Shown here: one piece after another, positions 56,723 to 64,000 of the stretch
How positions within the stretch are numbered: the first letter of the stretch is position 1
Layout: each line of letters starts with the position of its first letter
Source: TA-21 sp035620895
Lineage (GTDB): Archaea; Thermoproteota; Nitrososphaeria; Nitrososphaerales; Nitrososphaeraceae
Direction: 5' to 3'
Assembly: GCA_035620895.1 (NCBI GenBank)
Contig: DASPFY010000011.1
Span: 1 to 64,000 of the forward strand
DNA: 64,000 bases
Made by a program: the position numbers and the translations under genes
The notes under the pieces: generated by a model
What the model saw: only the letters and a program-made list of their open reading frames with translations
Databases searched by the model: none
What the model was told of the DNA's origin: nothing

Positions 56723-57532
56723 TTATGGTCTCCAATGGAATTTAGAAGATTGTTTGAAGAATTCATATGCATTGTAGAATGTTACTTTCTCGATATCATT
56801 CATGCTGAAACCTCTCCTCTTCATTTCTTCTGCCACTAAGGGGACGCTCAAGGGGTCAGAAACTCCCCAATCAGCAGAACTATTAACCATAATTTTATCC
56901 ACCCCATTTTTTTCGACTATATCGGTTGCCTTAGTTGGAGAAAGCTTTGTTATGGGATAGACGGTTAATCCCGCCCAGCATCCAAGCTCTAAAGTCCTTT
57001 CTATTGTTTCTTCAGTATTATGATCGATTAGAATTTTATTTGTCATATCCAACATGTTCTTATTTTCAAGAACAGATTTTGTGCGTTCGATTCCGTCTTT
57101 CTTATTAACATGCGGAAGATGTATCATTGTGAGCATGTTCTTGTTTACTGCAATATCCAATTGCAATTGAAATAACTCGTCTTCTAGGTCATTGATTAAA
57201 TTGTAACCTATTTCCCCTATAGCAATAACTCTTTCTCTATCCAAATATTTGGACATGGCCTGAAGTGCATCTAGTGCTAGAGGTCTTTCAGTTGATTCTT
57301 TGGGGTTCACAGACAAACAAACGTAATGGTCGATACCGAATTCATTTGATCTTTGGGTTTCAAAAGATATCATATGTTCCCAATAATCTTCAAAAGTACC
57401 CACTGAAGTTCTCGGACTGCCCAACCAGAAAGACGGTTGAACAATTACTTCTATACCCGCTTTTGACATTAGTTGATAATCGTCAGTAGTTCGAGAGTAC
57501 ATGTGTATATGTGGATCAAAAAAACGTCCCAA
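56723..57532 (-). CDS. TatD-family metal-dependent hydrolase (EboB-like)
   Basis: Amidohydrolase-type TIM barrel of 269 residues. The start FDPHIHMYSRTTDDYQLM has the HxH metal motif, and the segments FWLGSPRTSVGTFEDYW, GEIGYN, MIHLPH, ILIDHNTEETI and NSSADWGVSDPL follow in order. This order, including RTTDDY and the SADWG segment, matches EboB proteins as I recall them, rather than the DNase-type TatD. First gene of the five-gene block. Substrate unknown. Confidence 0.88.
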   Translation of the reverse strand: MGRFFDPHIHMYSRTTDDYQLMSKAGIEVIVQPSFWLGSPRTSVGTFEDYWEHMISFETQRSNEFGIDHYVCLSVNPKESTERPLALDALQAMSKYLDRERVIAIGEIGYNLINDLEDELFQLQLDIAVNKNMLTMIHLPHVNKKDGIERTKSVLENKNMLDMTNKILIDHNTEETIERTLELGCWAGLTVYPITKLSPTKATDIVEKNGVDKIMVNSSADWGVSDPLSVPLVAEEMKRRGFSMNDIEKVTFYNAYEFFKQSSKFHWRP

Positions 57533-57746
57533 AATTATTCACCCATATTGAAACGACTCCTTTTTTATATTTGTCTTGTGTATTTGACAACTAGCCGGGT
57601 ACCAGAAATCCAATTCTAAGCAAGCAATGCTTATTTGATTATGTTAGATTAACTGAAACCTACCTAGTTTAATAATAGCTCTATAGAATCAGACTCCAAA
57701 TATAATTGCGGCAACTGAAATTCTAAAGGTAAAAATTCCTATTAAT

Positions 57747-57778
57747 GGATACATTATGAGTTTAGGATACATTATGAC
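57747..57778. repeat. 13-base direct repeat, period 18
   Basis: GGATACATTATGA occurs at 57747-57759 and again at 57765-57777, so the repeat unit is 18 bases. It lies at the stop of the 94-residue gene. Two copies only; purpose unknown. Confidence 0.7.
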
Positions 57779-57779
57779 G

Positions 57780-58064
57780 TTAAACTACATCTTGAGGGGT
57801 TAAAGTAACTCTAGTCATATTATGTATGAAATCACCAAGTTCGGTGCCATTGTTTGAATTTGTTTTAATAGTCTCGCAAGGATGATCATCTATACATATT
57901 ACAGTAATACAGTCTCCTCCTGAAGTGCATGTCGAAGTCATTTTTCCGTCTAGTTGAGCGTTGGCTAATTCAGTAGTTTGAATGTAGTGGAAGACAAGCA
58001 TGCTGATGCTCACAATAAAAAAGACCATCAAGAAATTAATAAAAGTTATTTTCAGTGATTGCAT
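57780..58064 (-). CDS. Small cysteine-rich secreted hypothetical protein
   Basis: A 94-residue protein with an N-terminal membrane helix or signal peptide (about 8-30, then ELANAQ) and a short outside part with four cysteines (TCTSGGDC, ICIDDHPC) that could form two disulphides. No family was recognised. It stands upstream of the ebo-like block on the same strand, 247 bases away, so co-transcription is doubtful. Confidence 0.55.
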   Translation of the reverse strand: MQSLKITFINFLMVFFIVSISMLVFHYIQTTELANAQLDGKMTSTCTSGGDCITVICIDDHPCETIKTNSNNGTELGDFIHNMTRVTLTPQDVV

Positions 58065-58241
58065 TTATCCATTTATGTTTAACATTTTATTTATCTTGGT
58101 GCAACGAATGTTATAGTAAAAGCGGGAGGTCCCGGTAAACCAAAAAGTGGACGTCATGGCAACTCTGATCTTTCCATAATGTTAATACCGCTATCCAGAT
58201 ATCATAATTTAGATTAAATTACCATTATTCAAATTATTTAG

Positions 58242-59174
58242 ATGTCATTGAACACTACTGATAAGAACCATAATCTCTCTGTTGAATTAGGCAAAATACA
58301 TCTTCGTAACCCAACAATGCTTGCTTCTGGAATTCTGGGAATATCTCAAAGCATTTTTGAGCGATTATATCATGAGAATATTGGAGGGATTGTGACTAAA
58401 TCGATTAGTGTAAATCCGATGAAAGGGTATCCAAATCCAACTGTGATTCCGTTAGGTGGCGGAAGTTATCTCAATGCAGTGGGTCTTTCAAACCCAGGTG
58501 TAAATGCTTTTTCAAAGGAGTTATCTCAAAATAAAACCATCCCCATCATTATCAGCCTTGTTGGTTCCTCTGAAAAGGAATTTTCAAAGATGGTTAAAGT
58601 ATTTGACACGTTGAATATTCTTGGATACGAGATCAATCTCTCTTGTCCTCATGTCTCTAAAATGGGTATGGAAGTAGGCGATGATCCAGAAGTGGTTAAC
58701 AAGATTGTAAAGACTGTTAGAATGAATACCACAAAACCAATCTCTGTTAAAGTGGGAGTTGGCTCTATTGATGTTGTTGAACTTGCGACGGTGGCCCTAG
58801 ATGCAGGTGCCAATATCATTACTGCAATAAATACATTAAGGGCGATGAGCATCGATGTTGAAACAATGATGCCAATTTTGAGTAATCGCATTGGAGGACT
58901 ATCTGGTAACGCAATAAAGCCAATCGGAATAAGATGCGTATATGAAATCTCAAAAAAACTTGAAGCGCCTGTAATTGGCTGTGGCGGTGTATCGTCGTGG
59001 AAAGATCTGATAGAATATATGATTGCGGGCGCGTCTGCCGTCCAAATTGGCAGCGCAGTGGGATCTACTGGTCCTAGAATCTTCAATCAAATTACTAAGG
59101 AACTGAAAAATTATGTTGAACAAAAGGGACTGAGGAATATTAGCGAGATAATAGGAAATGCACACAAATATTGA
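58242..59174 (+). CDS. pyrD: Dihydroorotate dehydrogenase, class 1B
   Basis: Oxidises dihydroorotate to orotate in pyrimidine synthesis. The 310 residues have LASGILGIS, NAVGLSNPG and INLSCPHV, with catalytic Cys as in class 1B enzymes, and IGCGGVSSWKD near the C-terminus (FMN phosphate site). The class 1B form works with a PyrK electron-transfer subunit; the next gene is that subunit and overlaps by 17 bases, so they form a translationally coupled pair. Confidence 0.94.
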   Translation: MSLNTTDKNHNLSVELGKIHLRNPTMLASGILGISQSIFERLYHENIGGIVTKSISVNPMKGYPNPTVIPLGGGSYLNAVGLSNPGVNAFSKELSQNKTIPIIISLVGSSEKEFSKMVKVFDTLNILGYEINLSCPHVSKMGMEVGDDPEVVNKIVKTVRMNTTKPISVKVGVGSIDVVELATVALDAGANIITAINTLRAMSIDVETMMPILSNRIGGLSGNAIKPIGIRCVYEISKKLEAPVIGCGGVSSWKDLIEYMIAGASAVQIGSAVGSTGPRIFNQITKELKNYVEQKGLRNISEIIGNAHKY

Positions 59175-59982
59175 TAAAAGAAGAATAGTCCGGATTGAGG
59201 AGACCATTTTAGAGACGCCCACAATTAAGACTTTGATTTTCAAAGATGATTTGAGTTACACCGCTAAAGCAGGTCAATTTTTGATGGTCTGGATCCCACG
59301 CATTGAAGAAATTCCGATGAGTGTAATGATAAACTCCAAAGTTGGCTATGCGGCAGTTACAATTAGAAAATCTGGAATCGGTTCAACTGCTTTGTTTGAC
59401 AGGAAAAAAGGTGATCTTATTGGTTTGCGTGGTCCATATGGTAACAAATTCATCTTGAAAAAAAGTTATCAGAATATATTGATAATTGGGGGTGGAACCG
59501 GGCTAGTCCCATTGTTGAGATTGGCATCTTTTGCTAGTAAGAAGAAAATCAAAACTACTATTGTATTGGGCGCAAGAACAAAAAAAGAAGTATTCTTTGA
59601 GAAAATTGCAAGAAAAATAACGGAAATGAGTGATTCTACCTTTCTAGTTTGTACTGATGATGGTAGTTATGGAATCAAAGGTACAACAGTAAGTCTAATG
59701 ACTAGTTTAGTAAGAGAAAATATTTTTGATTGCGTCTTTACATGTGGGCCTGAATTGATGATGAAAGGAGTTGTATGCCTTGCAACTGAAAATTCAATAC
59801 CGGTACAGGCGAGTCTGGAACGATATATGAAATGTGGAATAGGCATTTGCGGCAGCTGTTGCCTTGATAGTTCGCTTGTTTGTCAGGACGGCACGGTATT
59901 TAACGGGAGACAGCTCTCAAAGATTCTTGATTTTGGTATCTCATATAGAGATAAAGATGGACAAAAAATTAACTATGCCTGA
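59158..59982 (+). CDS. pyrK: PyrK-like electron transfer subunit
   Basis: A 274-residue ferredoxin-reductase-type protein that passes electrons from PyrD to NAD. It contains the FAD/NAD domains (ITIRKSGIGSTALFD, GGGTGLVPLLRLA, CGPELMM) and a cysteine-rich [2Fe-2S] region (KCGIGICGSCC, LVCQDG). Coupled to pyrD by a 17-base overlap. Some family members act with other dehydrogenases; context favours PyrK. Confidence 0.92.
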   Translation: MHTNIDKRRIVRIEETILETPTIKTLIFKDDLSYTAKAGQFLMVWIPRIEEIPMSVMINSKVGYAAVTIRKSGIGSTALFDRKKGDLIGLRGPYGNKFILKKSYQNILIIGGGTGLVPLLRLASFASKKKIKTTIVLGARTKKEVFFEKIARKITEMSDSTFLVCTDDGSYGIKGTTVSLMTSLVRENIFDCVFTCGPELMMKGVVCLATENSIPVQASLERYMKCGIGICGSCCLDSSLVCQDGTVFNGRQLSKILDFGISYRDKDGQKINYA

Positions 59983-60133
59983 GAAAAATCAAACTAATTC
60001 AATAAAGAATTATTGGTATTCTTCATACTAGAGAAAATGCCTCATGTGTTTGTCAATATTTATCAATCTAGAAAATAGTGATACTTATCTAGTTAGTTTT
60101 TATCCAAATCTGCAAGTAGATTCATGTTCTAAA

Positions 60134-60442
60134 ATGAAGAACCGCTCAGAGATTGAAATAATGGCTGCAATCCTCAATGCAGCTGTTTCAAATTGGGAAT
60201 ACAAAACTACCATCATGATTAATGCAGGCGTATCTCATTCTCAACTAACACGTTATTTGATGACAGCTGTGGATAGGAAATTGATGGAATATTCTGAGAT
60301 TACAGGACTATACAGAACTGCAGAAGCAGGATTTATCTTCATAAAGAAACATGAAGAAATGTGTCGTATTTTTCCAGCAATATCTGAGTTACCCGAAGTA
60401 TCGCATAATAATTACGTTGTAAAAGAATCTTTCAATGAATAA
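60134..60442 (+). CDS. ArnR1-like winged helix regulator
   Basis: A 102-residue protein from the ATG at 60134 (an in-frame start at 60044 adds 30 residues not typical of the family). It reads KNRSEIEIMAAILNAAVSNWEYKTTIMINAGVSHSQLTRYL-type sequence, a winged helix-turn-helix common in thaumarchaea. It lies downstream of pyrK, convergent with pyrE by 184 bases. Its targets are unknown. Confidence 0.75.
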   Translation: MKNRSEIEIMAAILNAAVSNWEYKTTIMINAGVSHSQLTRYLMTAVDRKLMEYSEITGLYRTAEAGFIFIKKHEEMCRIFPAISELPEVSHNNYVVKESFNE

Positions 60443-60626
60443 ATTGAATCATTTATGATCTCATTGGATTGCAATTCTAATTTATTACTTTACAAAAAAT
60501 GACGTGCTTGTAAACTACGCCTAGAATCAATGAAAATTTGGTTTAGTTTAAGTAATTTCCATTCTTTTCTAACAGATGGTAATCAAATCAGTATACCTTA
60601 ACGTTACCTAACAAAGCAAGGTAACT

Positions 60627-61229
60627 TTACATTAGTTCACTATTTGAACTTTCAATCAATCTTGACTCAATGTATTCTGCAAATTCAGAATGCTTAAACA
60701 AAGAGTGAAATTTCAAGTTGTTTTGGTCAAGCAAGTTTTCTTTAGTTTCCCTATCAATTACACAGACAATATTGATGTTGCTAAATCCTTGATTTTGCAG
60801 TGCTGCTACTGCGTCAAGAACACTCTTTCCAGTTGTAATTACATCATCGACAACTGCCACAGGGTCCATCACTATCCCCTCGATCATTTTTTCAAGACCA
60901 TATGTTTTGACATTCTTTCTAACAAAAAAACCAGAAATCCTGCTTGTTGGTGTTAACAGATAGCTAGAACAGACTATGGCAGTAGAAATAGCAATTGCTC
61001 CAGACTCTAGCCCCCCTACTGACAATGTATTAGGTTCAATCTTTAATATATGCGCAAGCATCAACTCACCAATAAGAGCAGCACCTTCAGGCTCACTTAC
61101 AATCGACTTGATATCATAGTAGAATTTACTTTTTCTGTTGCTAGATAGAGTTACATCTTTTATTACAATACCTCTTTCCTTTATCATATCTTTGAGTCGC
61201 TGGTGTTTATCTTCAATAGTCAAATCCAA
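60627..61229 (-). CDS. pyrE: Orotate phosphoribosyltransferase
   Basis: Makes OMP from orotate and PRPP. The 200 residues have the PRPP-binding loop VAVVDDVITTGKS (about residues 124-136) and the family segment KSKFYYDIKSI near the start (about 31-41), with GGLESGAIAI in the middle. Close to pyrD and pyrK but on the opposite strand. Confidence 0.94.
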   Translation of the reverse strand: MDLTIEDKHQRLKDMIKERGIVIKDVTLSSNRKSKFYYDIKSIVSEPEGAALIGELMLAHILKIEPNTLSVGGLESGAIAISTAIVCSSYLLTPTSRISGFFVRKNVKTYGLEKMIEGIVMDPVAVVDDVITTGKSVLDAVAALQNQGFSNINIVCVIDRETKENLLDQNNLKFHSLFKHSEFAEYIESRLIESSNSELM

Positions 61230-61429
61230 AATCTGATCGCCTCCACTTGTAGTATATTTTTATTAATAAAAAGCTAACCGTACCGTACCCGAAACTAAAG
61301 ATTCTACCTTTTAATCTGTCTCAAGAATTCCGGAAACAAAATCAAATTCACAAATATTCTTATTCCCGACTTTATTTTCTCAGGTTCATCAAAATTATAT
61401 ATTCAAGGAACAAATAATTCAGATGATTA

Positions 61430-62290
61430 ATGGCTAAAAATATCCCGGCAGCACTGAGTGATTGGCAAACAAGTGTTGTGAGTCAAATGGCGCTAAATGA
61501 TCCATCAAAATTAGCAGAATATGCTTTACACATTTCACGCATAGTGGCATACAGTAATTTGGTAATTCAAGATGAGTTGGCAAAAATTGATGAAATTGGT
61601 AAAAAGATTGAAAAGTCAATGAAAAGTTCATCGGAATTCAGACCTACTCAATTTATAGAAAAAATAAATCATCAATTGTACAAAATTGAAAATTTTAAGG
61701 GGAATAGAGATGATTATTACAATCCTTCAAACAGTCTGCTCAATACAGTAATAAAGAGAAAAACAGGAAATCCCATAACACTATCAATATTATATATACA
61801 ATTGGCCAATTCGCTAAAGTTTAAACTTTATCCTGTGAATTTTCCATCCCACTTTATGGTAAAACATGTTTTAGATGATGAAGAAAATGAAATAATAATA
61901 GATCCATTTAATGAAGGTAGAATAATGGATGATTACTCTTTAAAAGAACTATTGGACCATTTTTATCCAAAAATGAATATTGCATTGACCAGAAAGCTGG
62001 TTGATAAGGCTTCAAATCCAGACGTTATTATTAGAATGTTGAACAATCTTAAAACGAGCTTTTTTGAATGTCAGGACTTTGATAGTGCTGAGCTTGTAAA
62101 CGAAATGATATTGGGTATCTATAGGGATGATCAACATAGCCTACGAGACAAAGGAATGGTATTTCTTCATAAAAAGAGATACGAGCAGGCACTCAAGTTT
62201 TTTAATTTATACTTGGAAAAGTTTCCAGAAGCCAACGATGTTGACACCATTTTGGAATTAATAAGAAAAATCAAAACCAATGACTTGTGA
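61430..62290 (+). CDS. SirB1-like transglutaminase-fold protein with TPR
   Basis: A 286-residue protein whose first 200 residues match the SirB1/transglutaminase-like N-terminal domain (YYNPSNSLLNTVIKRKTGNPITLSILYIQLA, then VNFPSHFMVK, DPFNEGRIM), and whose C-terminus is helical with a TPR-like repeat (KKRYEQALKFFNLYLEKFP). The catalytic cysteine of true transglutaminases is absent, as in other members. TATA-like AAAATTATATATTC upstream (near 61393-61405) and ATG 61430. Function unknown; a peptidase-like or scaffold role is inferred from fold. Confidence 0.82.
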   Translation: MAKNIPAALSDWQTSVVSQMALNDPSKLAEYALHISRIVAYSNLVIQDELAKIDEIGKKIEKSMKSSSEFRPTQFIEKINHQLYKIENFKGNRDDYYNPSNSLLNTVIKRKTGNPITLSILYIQLANSLKFKLYPVNFPSHFMVKHVLDDEENEIIIDPFNEGRIMDDYSLKELLDHFYPKMNIALTRKLVDKASNPDVIIRMLNNLKTSFFECQDFDSAELVNEMILGIYRDDQHSLRDKGMVFLHKKRYEQALKFFNLYLEKFPEANDVDTILELIRKIKTNDL

Positions 62291-62357
62291 CATGTGGTGT
62301 AATACAGATTACATCAAAAGTGATATATTTCTGTATTTGTGATGGTTTGAATTGCCA

Positions 62358-62738
62358 ATGGCAGAAAACACAGAGTCATTAAATTCAGTATTACTTGACG
62401 GTTCGAGAAAAATTGTAGTGTGTATAAACGATATTGATTTGAGGAAAAAAAATGAGAACACTATATTCATACTGTTTGTTGAGGAGTCACGAGGCTCTGC
62501 AGGGGGTAGGATAGGAGGAGCTGGACTTAGAAGAATAAGTAGAATTAGCTGTTTTAAGATCACCAATGGCACTGCACAAAAAGTATTTGAAACTGAAAAT
62601 GAAAATGCTATTTCAAACTTTGAAGTACCATTGAGTGCTGTGGCTATGGATATTAAATTGTCAAACGGAGCTTCGAAAGTGATCCAAGGTATTGTAGACG
62701 AAAACCTAGTAAACAACTATCTCAACTTGATACAATAG
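62358..62738 (+). CDS. Small hypothetical protein
   Basis: A 126-residue protein (TTG at 62352 would add two residues). It is predicted mixed alpha/beta with an Arg/Gly-rich stretch (GSAGGRIGGAGLRRISRI) that could contact nucleic acid. No family was recognised. A TATA-like GATATATTT at 62323-62331 gives a leaderless transcript. Follows the SirB1-like gene on the same strand. Confidence 0.6.
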   Translation: MAENTESLNSVLLDGSRKIVVCINDIDLRKKNENTIFILFVEESRGSAGGRIGGAGLRRISRISCFKITNGTAQKVFETENENAISNFEVPLSAVAMDIKLSNGASKVIQGIVDENLVNNYLNLIQ

Positions 62739-62933
62739 TTGGTAAATTAGAGGAGATATTGCTTTCAGGACAACAAAGTTCACAATATCAGGATGGTTCA
62801 TACAATTGTGTAAAAACAACTTTTATTCACATCCCAACGACGTGAATTAGTTTGTTAAATCCGATGCTTTTGGTTGCTTGAATAACCCTATTAATGATGA
62901 TATAAATTGGGTTTGCAATTAATAAAATGAAAC

Positions 62934-63731
62934 TTGATAACACATGGCAAGTCAATAGCGGTATTTGATTCTGGATTAGGATCACTATCTGTCATCAGAG
63001 GTATACGGAGCCAGATTTCAAAGGAAAATATTATCTATTATGCTGACAGGAAAAATTTTCCTTATGGGGAAAAATCAGTCGATGATCTTGAACAAATAAT
63101 GAAAGATACAATCGCCATGCTATCAAGTTTTTCTCCAAAAATAATTGTTGTTGCTTCAATTACTCCTTCTATTCAAATGTTGAGTAAGATAAGATCCATG
63201 ACGCCTATTCCTGTCGTAGGTGTGAATATCCCATTAAGAGAAGCTTCTAAAACTACAAAAAAGAAACATATCGGCATTCTGGGCACGAAAGCAACTATAA
63301 AGAGCAAACATCTTGATGAATATATTAAATCAGATGTACCTCAAGATATCTTCGTTACTAAATTTGATGCCTCAGCAATAATAGAGATCGTAGAGAAGGG
63401 TATTTTTCTAAAGGATAATGAATATACACACGATACCATATCAAGGACCCTTGAAGGATTGAAAGATACAAACTTAGATGTCTTGGTGTTATCAAGTACC
63501 CACTTGTCATTCGTTAGATCAAATATTATTTCGATGTATCCTTCAATAAAGGTTATTGATCCTGCTCTTAACGCTGTAAAAGAGATCAGACAATTTTTGA
63601 AAATTAATAATAATTTAAGAAAAAGCGGCCAGGGCAGAATAAGTATTATTGTAAATGGAGATAAGAGCGAATTCCAAGAATTACTCAAAGAAATGGGATT
63701 GCCTGGATCAGTTGAACGTTATGAAAAATAA
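62934..63731 (+). CDS. Glutamate racemase-like protein lacking catalytic cysteines
   Basis: Aspartate/glutamate racemase superfamily member (265 residues from a TTG). The start IAVFDSGLGSLSVIRGIR and YYADRKNFPYGEKS are clear MurI signatures. However the motif normally reading ACNTxS is ASITPS, giving Ser75, and the one normally reading GCTHYP is SSTHLS, giving Ser188, so both active-site cysteines are serines. Racemase activity is then unlikely; a regulatory, binding or other isomerase function is possible. Archaea of this type have no peptidoglycan. The frame ends 85 bases before the dCMP deaminase gene on the same strand. Confidence 0.8.
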   Translation: MITHGKSIAVFDSGLGSLSVIRGIRSQISKENIIYYADRKNFPYGEKSVDDLEQIMKDTIAMLSSFSPKIIVVASITPSIQMLSKIRSMTPIPVVGVNIPLREASKTTKKKHIGILGTKATIKSKHLDEYIKSDVPQDIFVTKFDASAIIEIVEKGIFLKDNEYTHDTISRTLEGLKDTNLDVLVLSSTHLSFVRSNIISMYPSIKVIDPALNAVKEIRQFLKINNNLRKSGQGRISIIVNGDKSEFQELLKEMGLPGSVERYEK

Positions 63732-63816
63732 CTGCTCCAGTTGTAAATGTATTAGATTTATTTTCCAATTTCAAGAATCGATTATGTTAAATAATCACAG
63801 ATGTTCTCTTTAGAGG

Positions 63817-64000
63817 ATGATAAACAGACCGAATTGGGATACATATTTTATGCTTCAAGCTGAAATAGCAAAATTACGATCAAACTGTTTGAGTCGTCAA
63901 GTTGGTTGTGTAATTGTTAAAGACAACAGACAGATATCTACAGGTTACAATGGGACTCCTTCGGGAATCAAAAATTGCTTTGATGGTGGTTGTCCAAGAT
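63817..64000 (+). CDS. dCMP deaminase family protein (partial, C-terminus cut by window edge)
   Basis: Only the first 61 codons are in the window. The protein begins MINRPNWDTYFMLQAEIAKL and continues with LSRQVGCVIVKDNRQISTGYNGTPSGIKNC, an excellent match to the start of deoxycytidylate deaminases. The zinc-binding HAE and PCxxC motifs lie beyond the edge, so activity cannot be judged. Role would be to feed dUMP for thymidylate synthesis. Confidence 0.88.
   Translation, partial: MINRPNWDTYFMLQAEIAKLRSNCLSRQVGCVIVKDNRQISTGYNGTPSGIKNCFDGGCPR

Noticed and set aside
57594..57640. A CCGGGTACC palindrome considered as a tRNA or terminator element
   Set aside because: Surrounding bases do not form a cloverleaf and no T-run follows.

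Overview
This window is archaeal and looks like a chromosome segment of an ammonia-oxidising thaumarchaeon (Nitrososphaerota). Archaeal information-processing genes are scattered through it: ribosomal proteins eS1 and uS15, RNase P proteins Rnp2 and Rnp3, aIF1, tRNA-splicing endonuclease, KEOPS Pcc1, Sec61 beta, and a PHP-type DNA polymerase X. Promoters carry TATA boxes about 25-30 bases before the start codons, many starts are TTG, and most transcripts look leaderless. The DNA is AT-rich (mid-30s percent GC by eye, not computed), which fits a Nitrosocosmicus-like member of Nitrososphaerales better than the higher-GC Nitrososphaera species; this placement is inference. No AMO amoABC genes, IS elements, CRISPR arrays, rRNA or tRNA genes were recognised.

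Layout: 1-3.4 kb SMC (runs off the left edge); 3.6-4.7 kb inositol-phosphate synthase; 5.4-7.8 kb an unusual membrane-anchored phosphodiesterase-like/TrmB-like fusion; 8.0-11.5 kb a NikR-like repressor divergent from a znuACB-type metal transporter; 11.7-13.2 kb a surface beta-propeller; 13.3-15.4 kb the eS1/COG1325/rnp3/rnp2 operon; 16-22.3 kb membrane proteins, an XPD/DinG-like helicase, a lone response regulator, a cupredoxin and an SRPBCC protein; 22.5-28.8 kb PolX, radical SAM and the uS15/RecJ-like/Pcc1/SerS operon; 28.9-32.7 kb small strongly promoted membrane proteins, aIF1, Sec61 beta and DUF2070; 32.8-40.7 kb purine synthesis (purE, purK, purF, purL, purQ) with an SDR and small proteins between; 40.9-46.3 kb CBS protein, PQQ-type sugar dehydrogenase, PIN-ATPase-KH protein and a two-domain SDR; 46.4-50.1 kb EndA, PhoU-like protein and homoserine dehydrogenase; 50.3-52.6 kb ergothioneine genes egtB and egtD; 52.7-57.5 kb a five-gene cluster resembling the bacterial ebo operon; 58.2-61.2 kb pyrimidine genes pyrD, pyrK-like and pyrE; 61.4-64 kb SirB1-like, racemase-like and dCMP deaminase genes (the last runs off the right edge).

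The most interesting parts are: (1) the ebo-like cluster (TatD hydrolase, two xylose-isomerase-like TIM barrels, a UbiA prenyltransferase, a nucleotide pyrophosphatase-like enzyme) lacking eboA and eboD; (2) a 596-residue double-Rossmann SDR laid out like the C-terminal half of Chloroflexus malonyl-CoA reductase, a possible candidate for an unassigned step of the thaumarchaeal 3-hydroxypropionate/4-hydroxybutyrate cycle, but with the SDR lysine replaced by glutamine; (3) the phosphodiesterase/TrmB-like fusion; (4) a glutamate-racemase homologue in which both catalytic cysteines are serines; (5) a G6 tract that separates an ATG and signal-peptide start from the rest of the metal-binding lipoprotein or secreted protein gene; and (6) two small membrane proteins that could be AMO accessory subunits.
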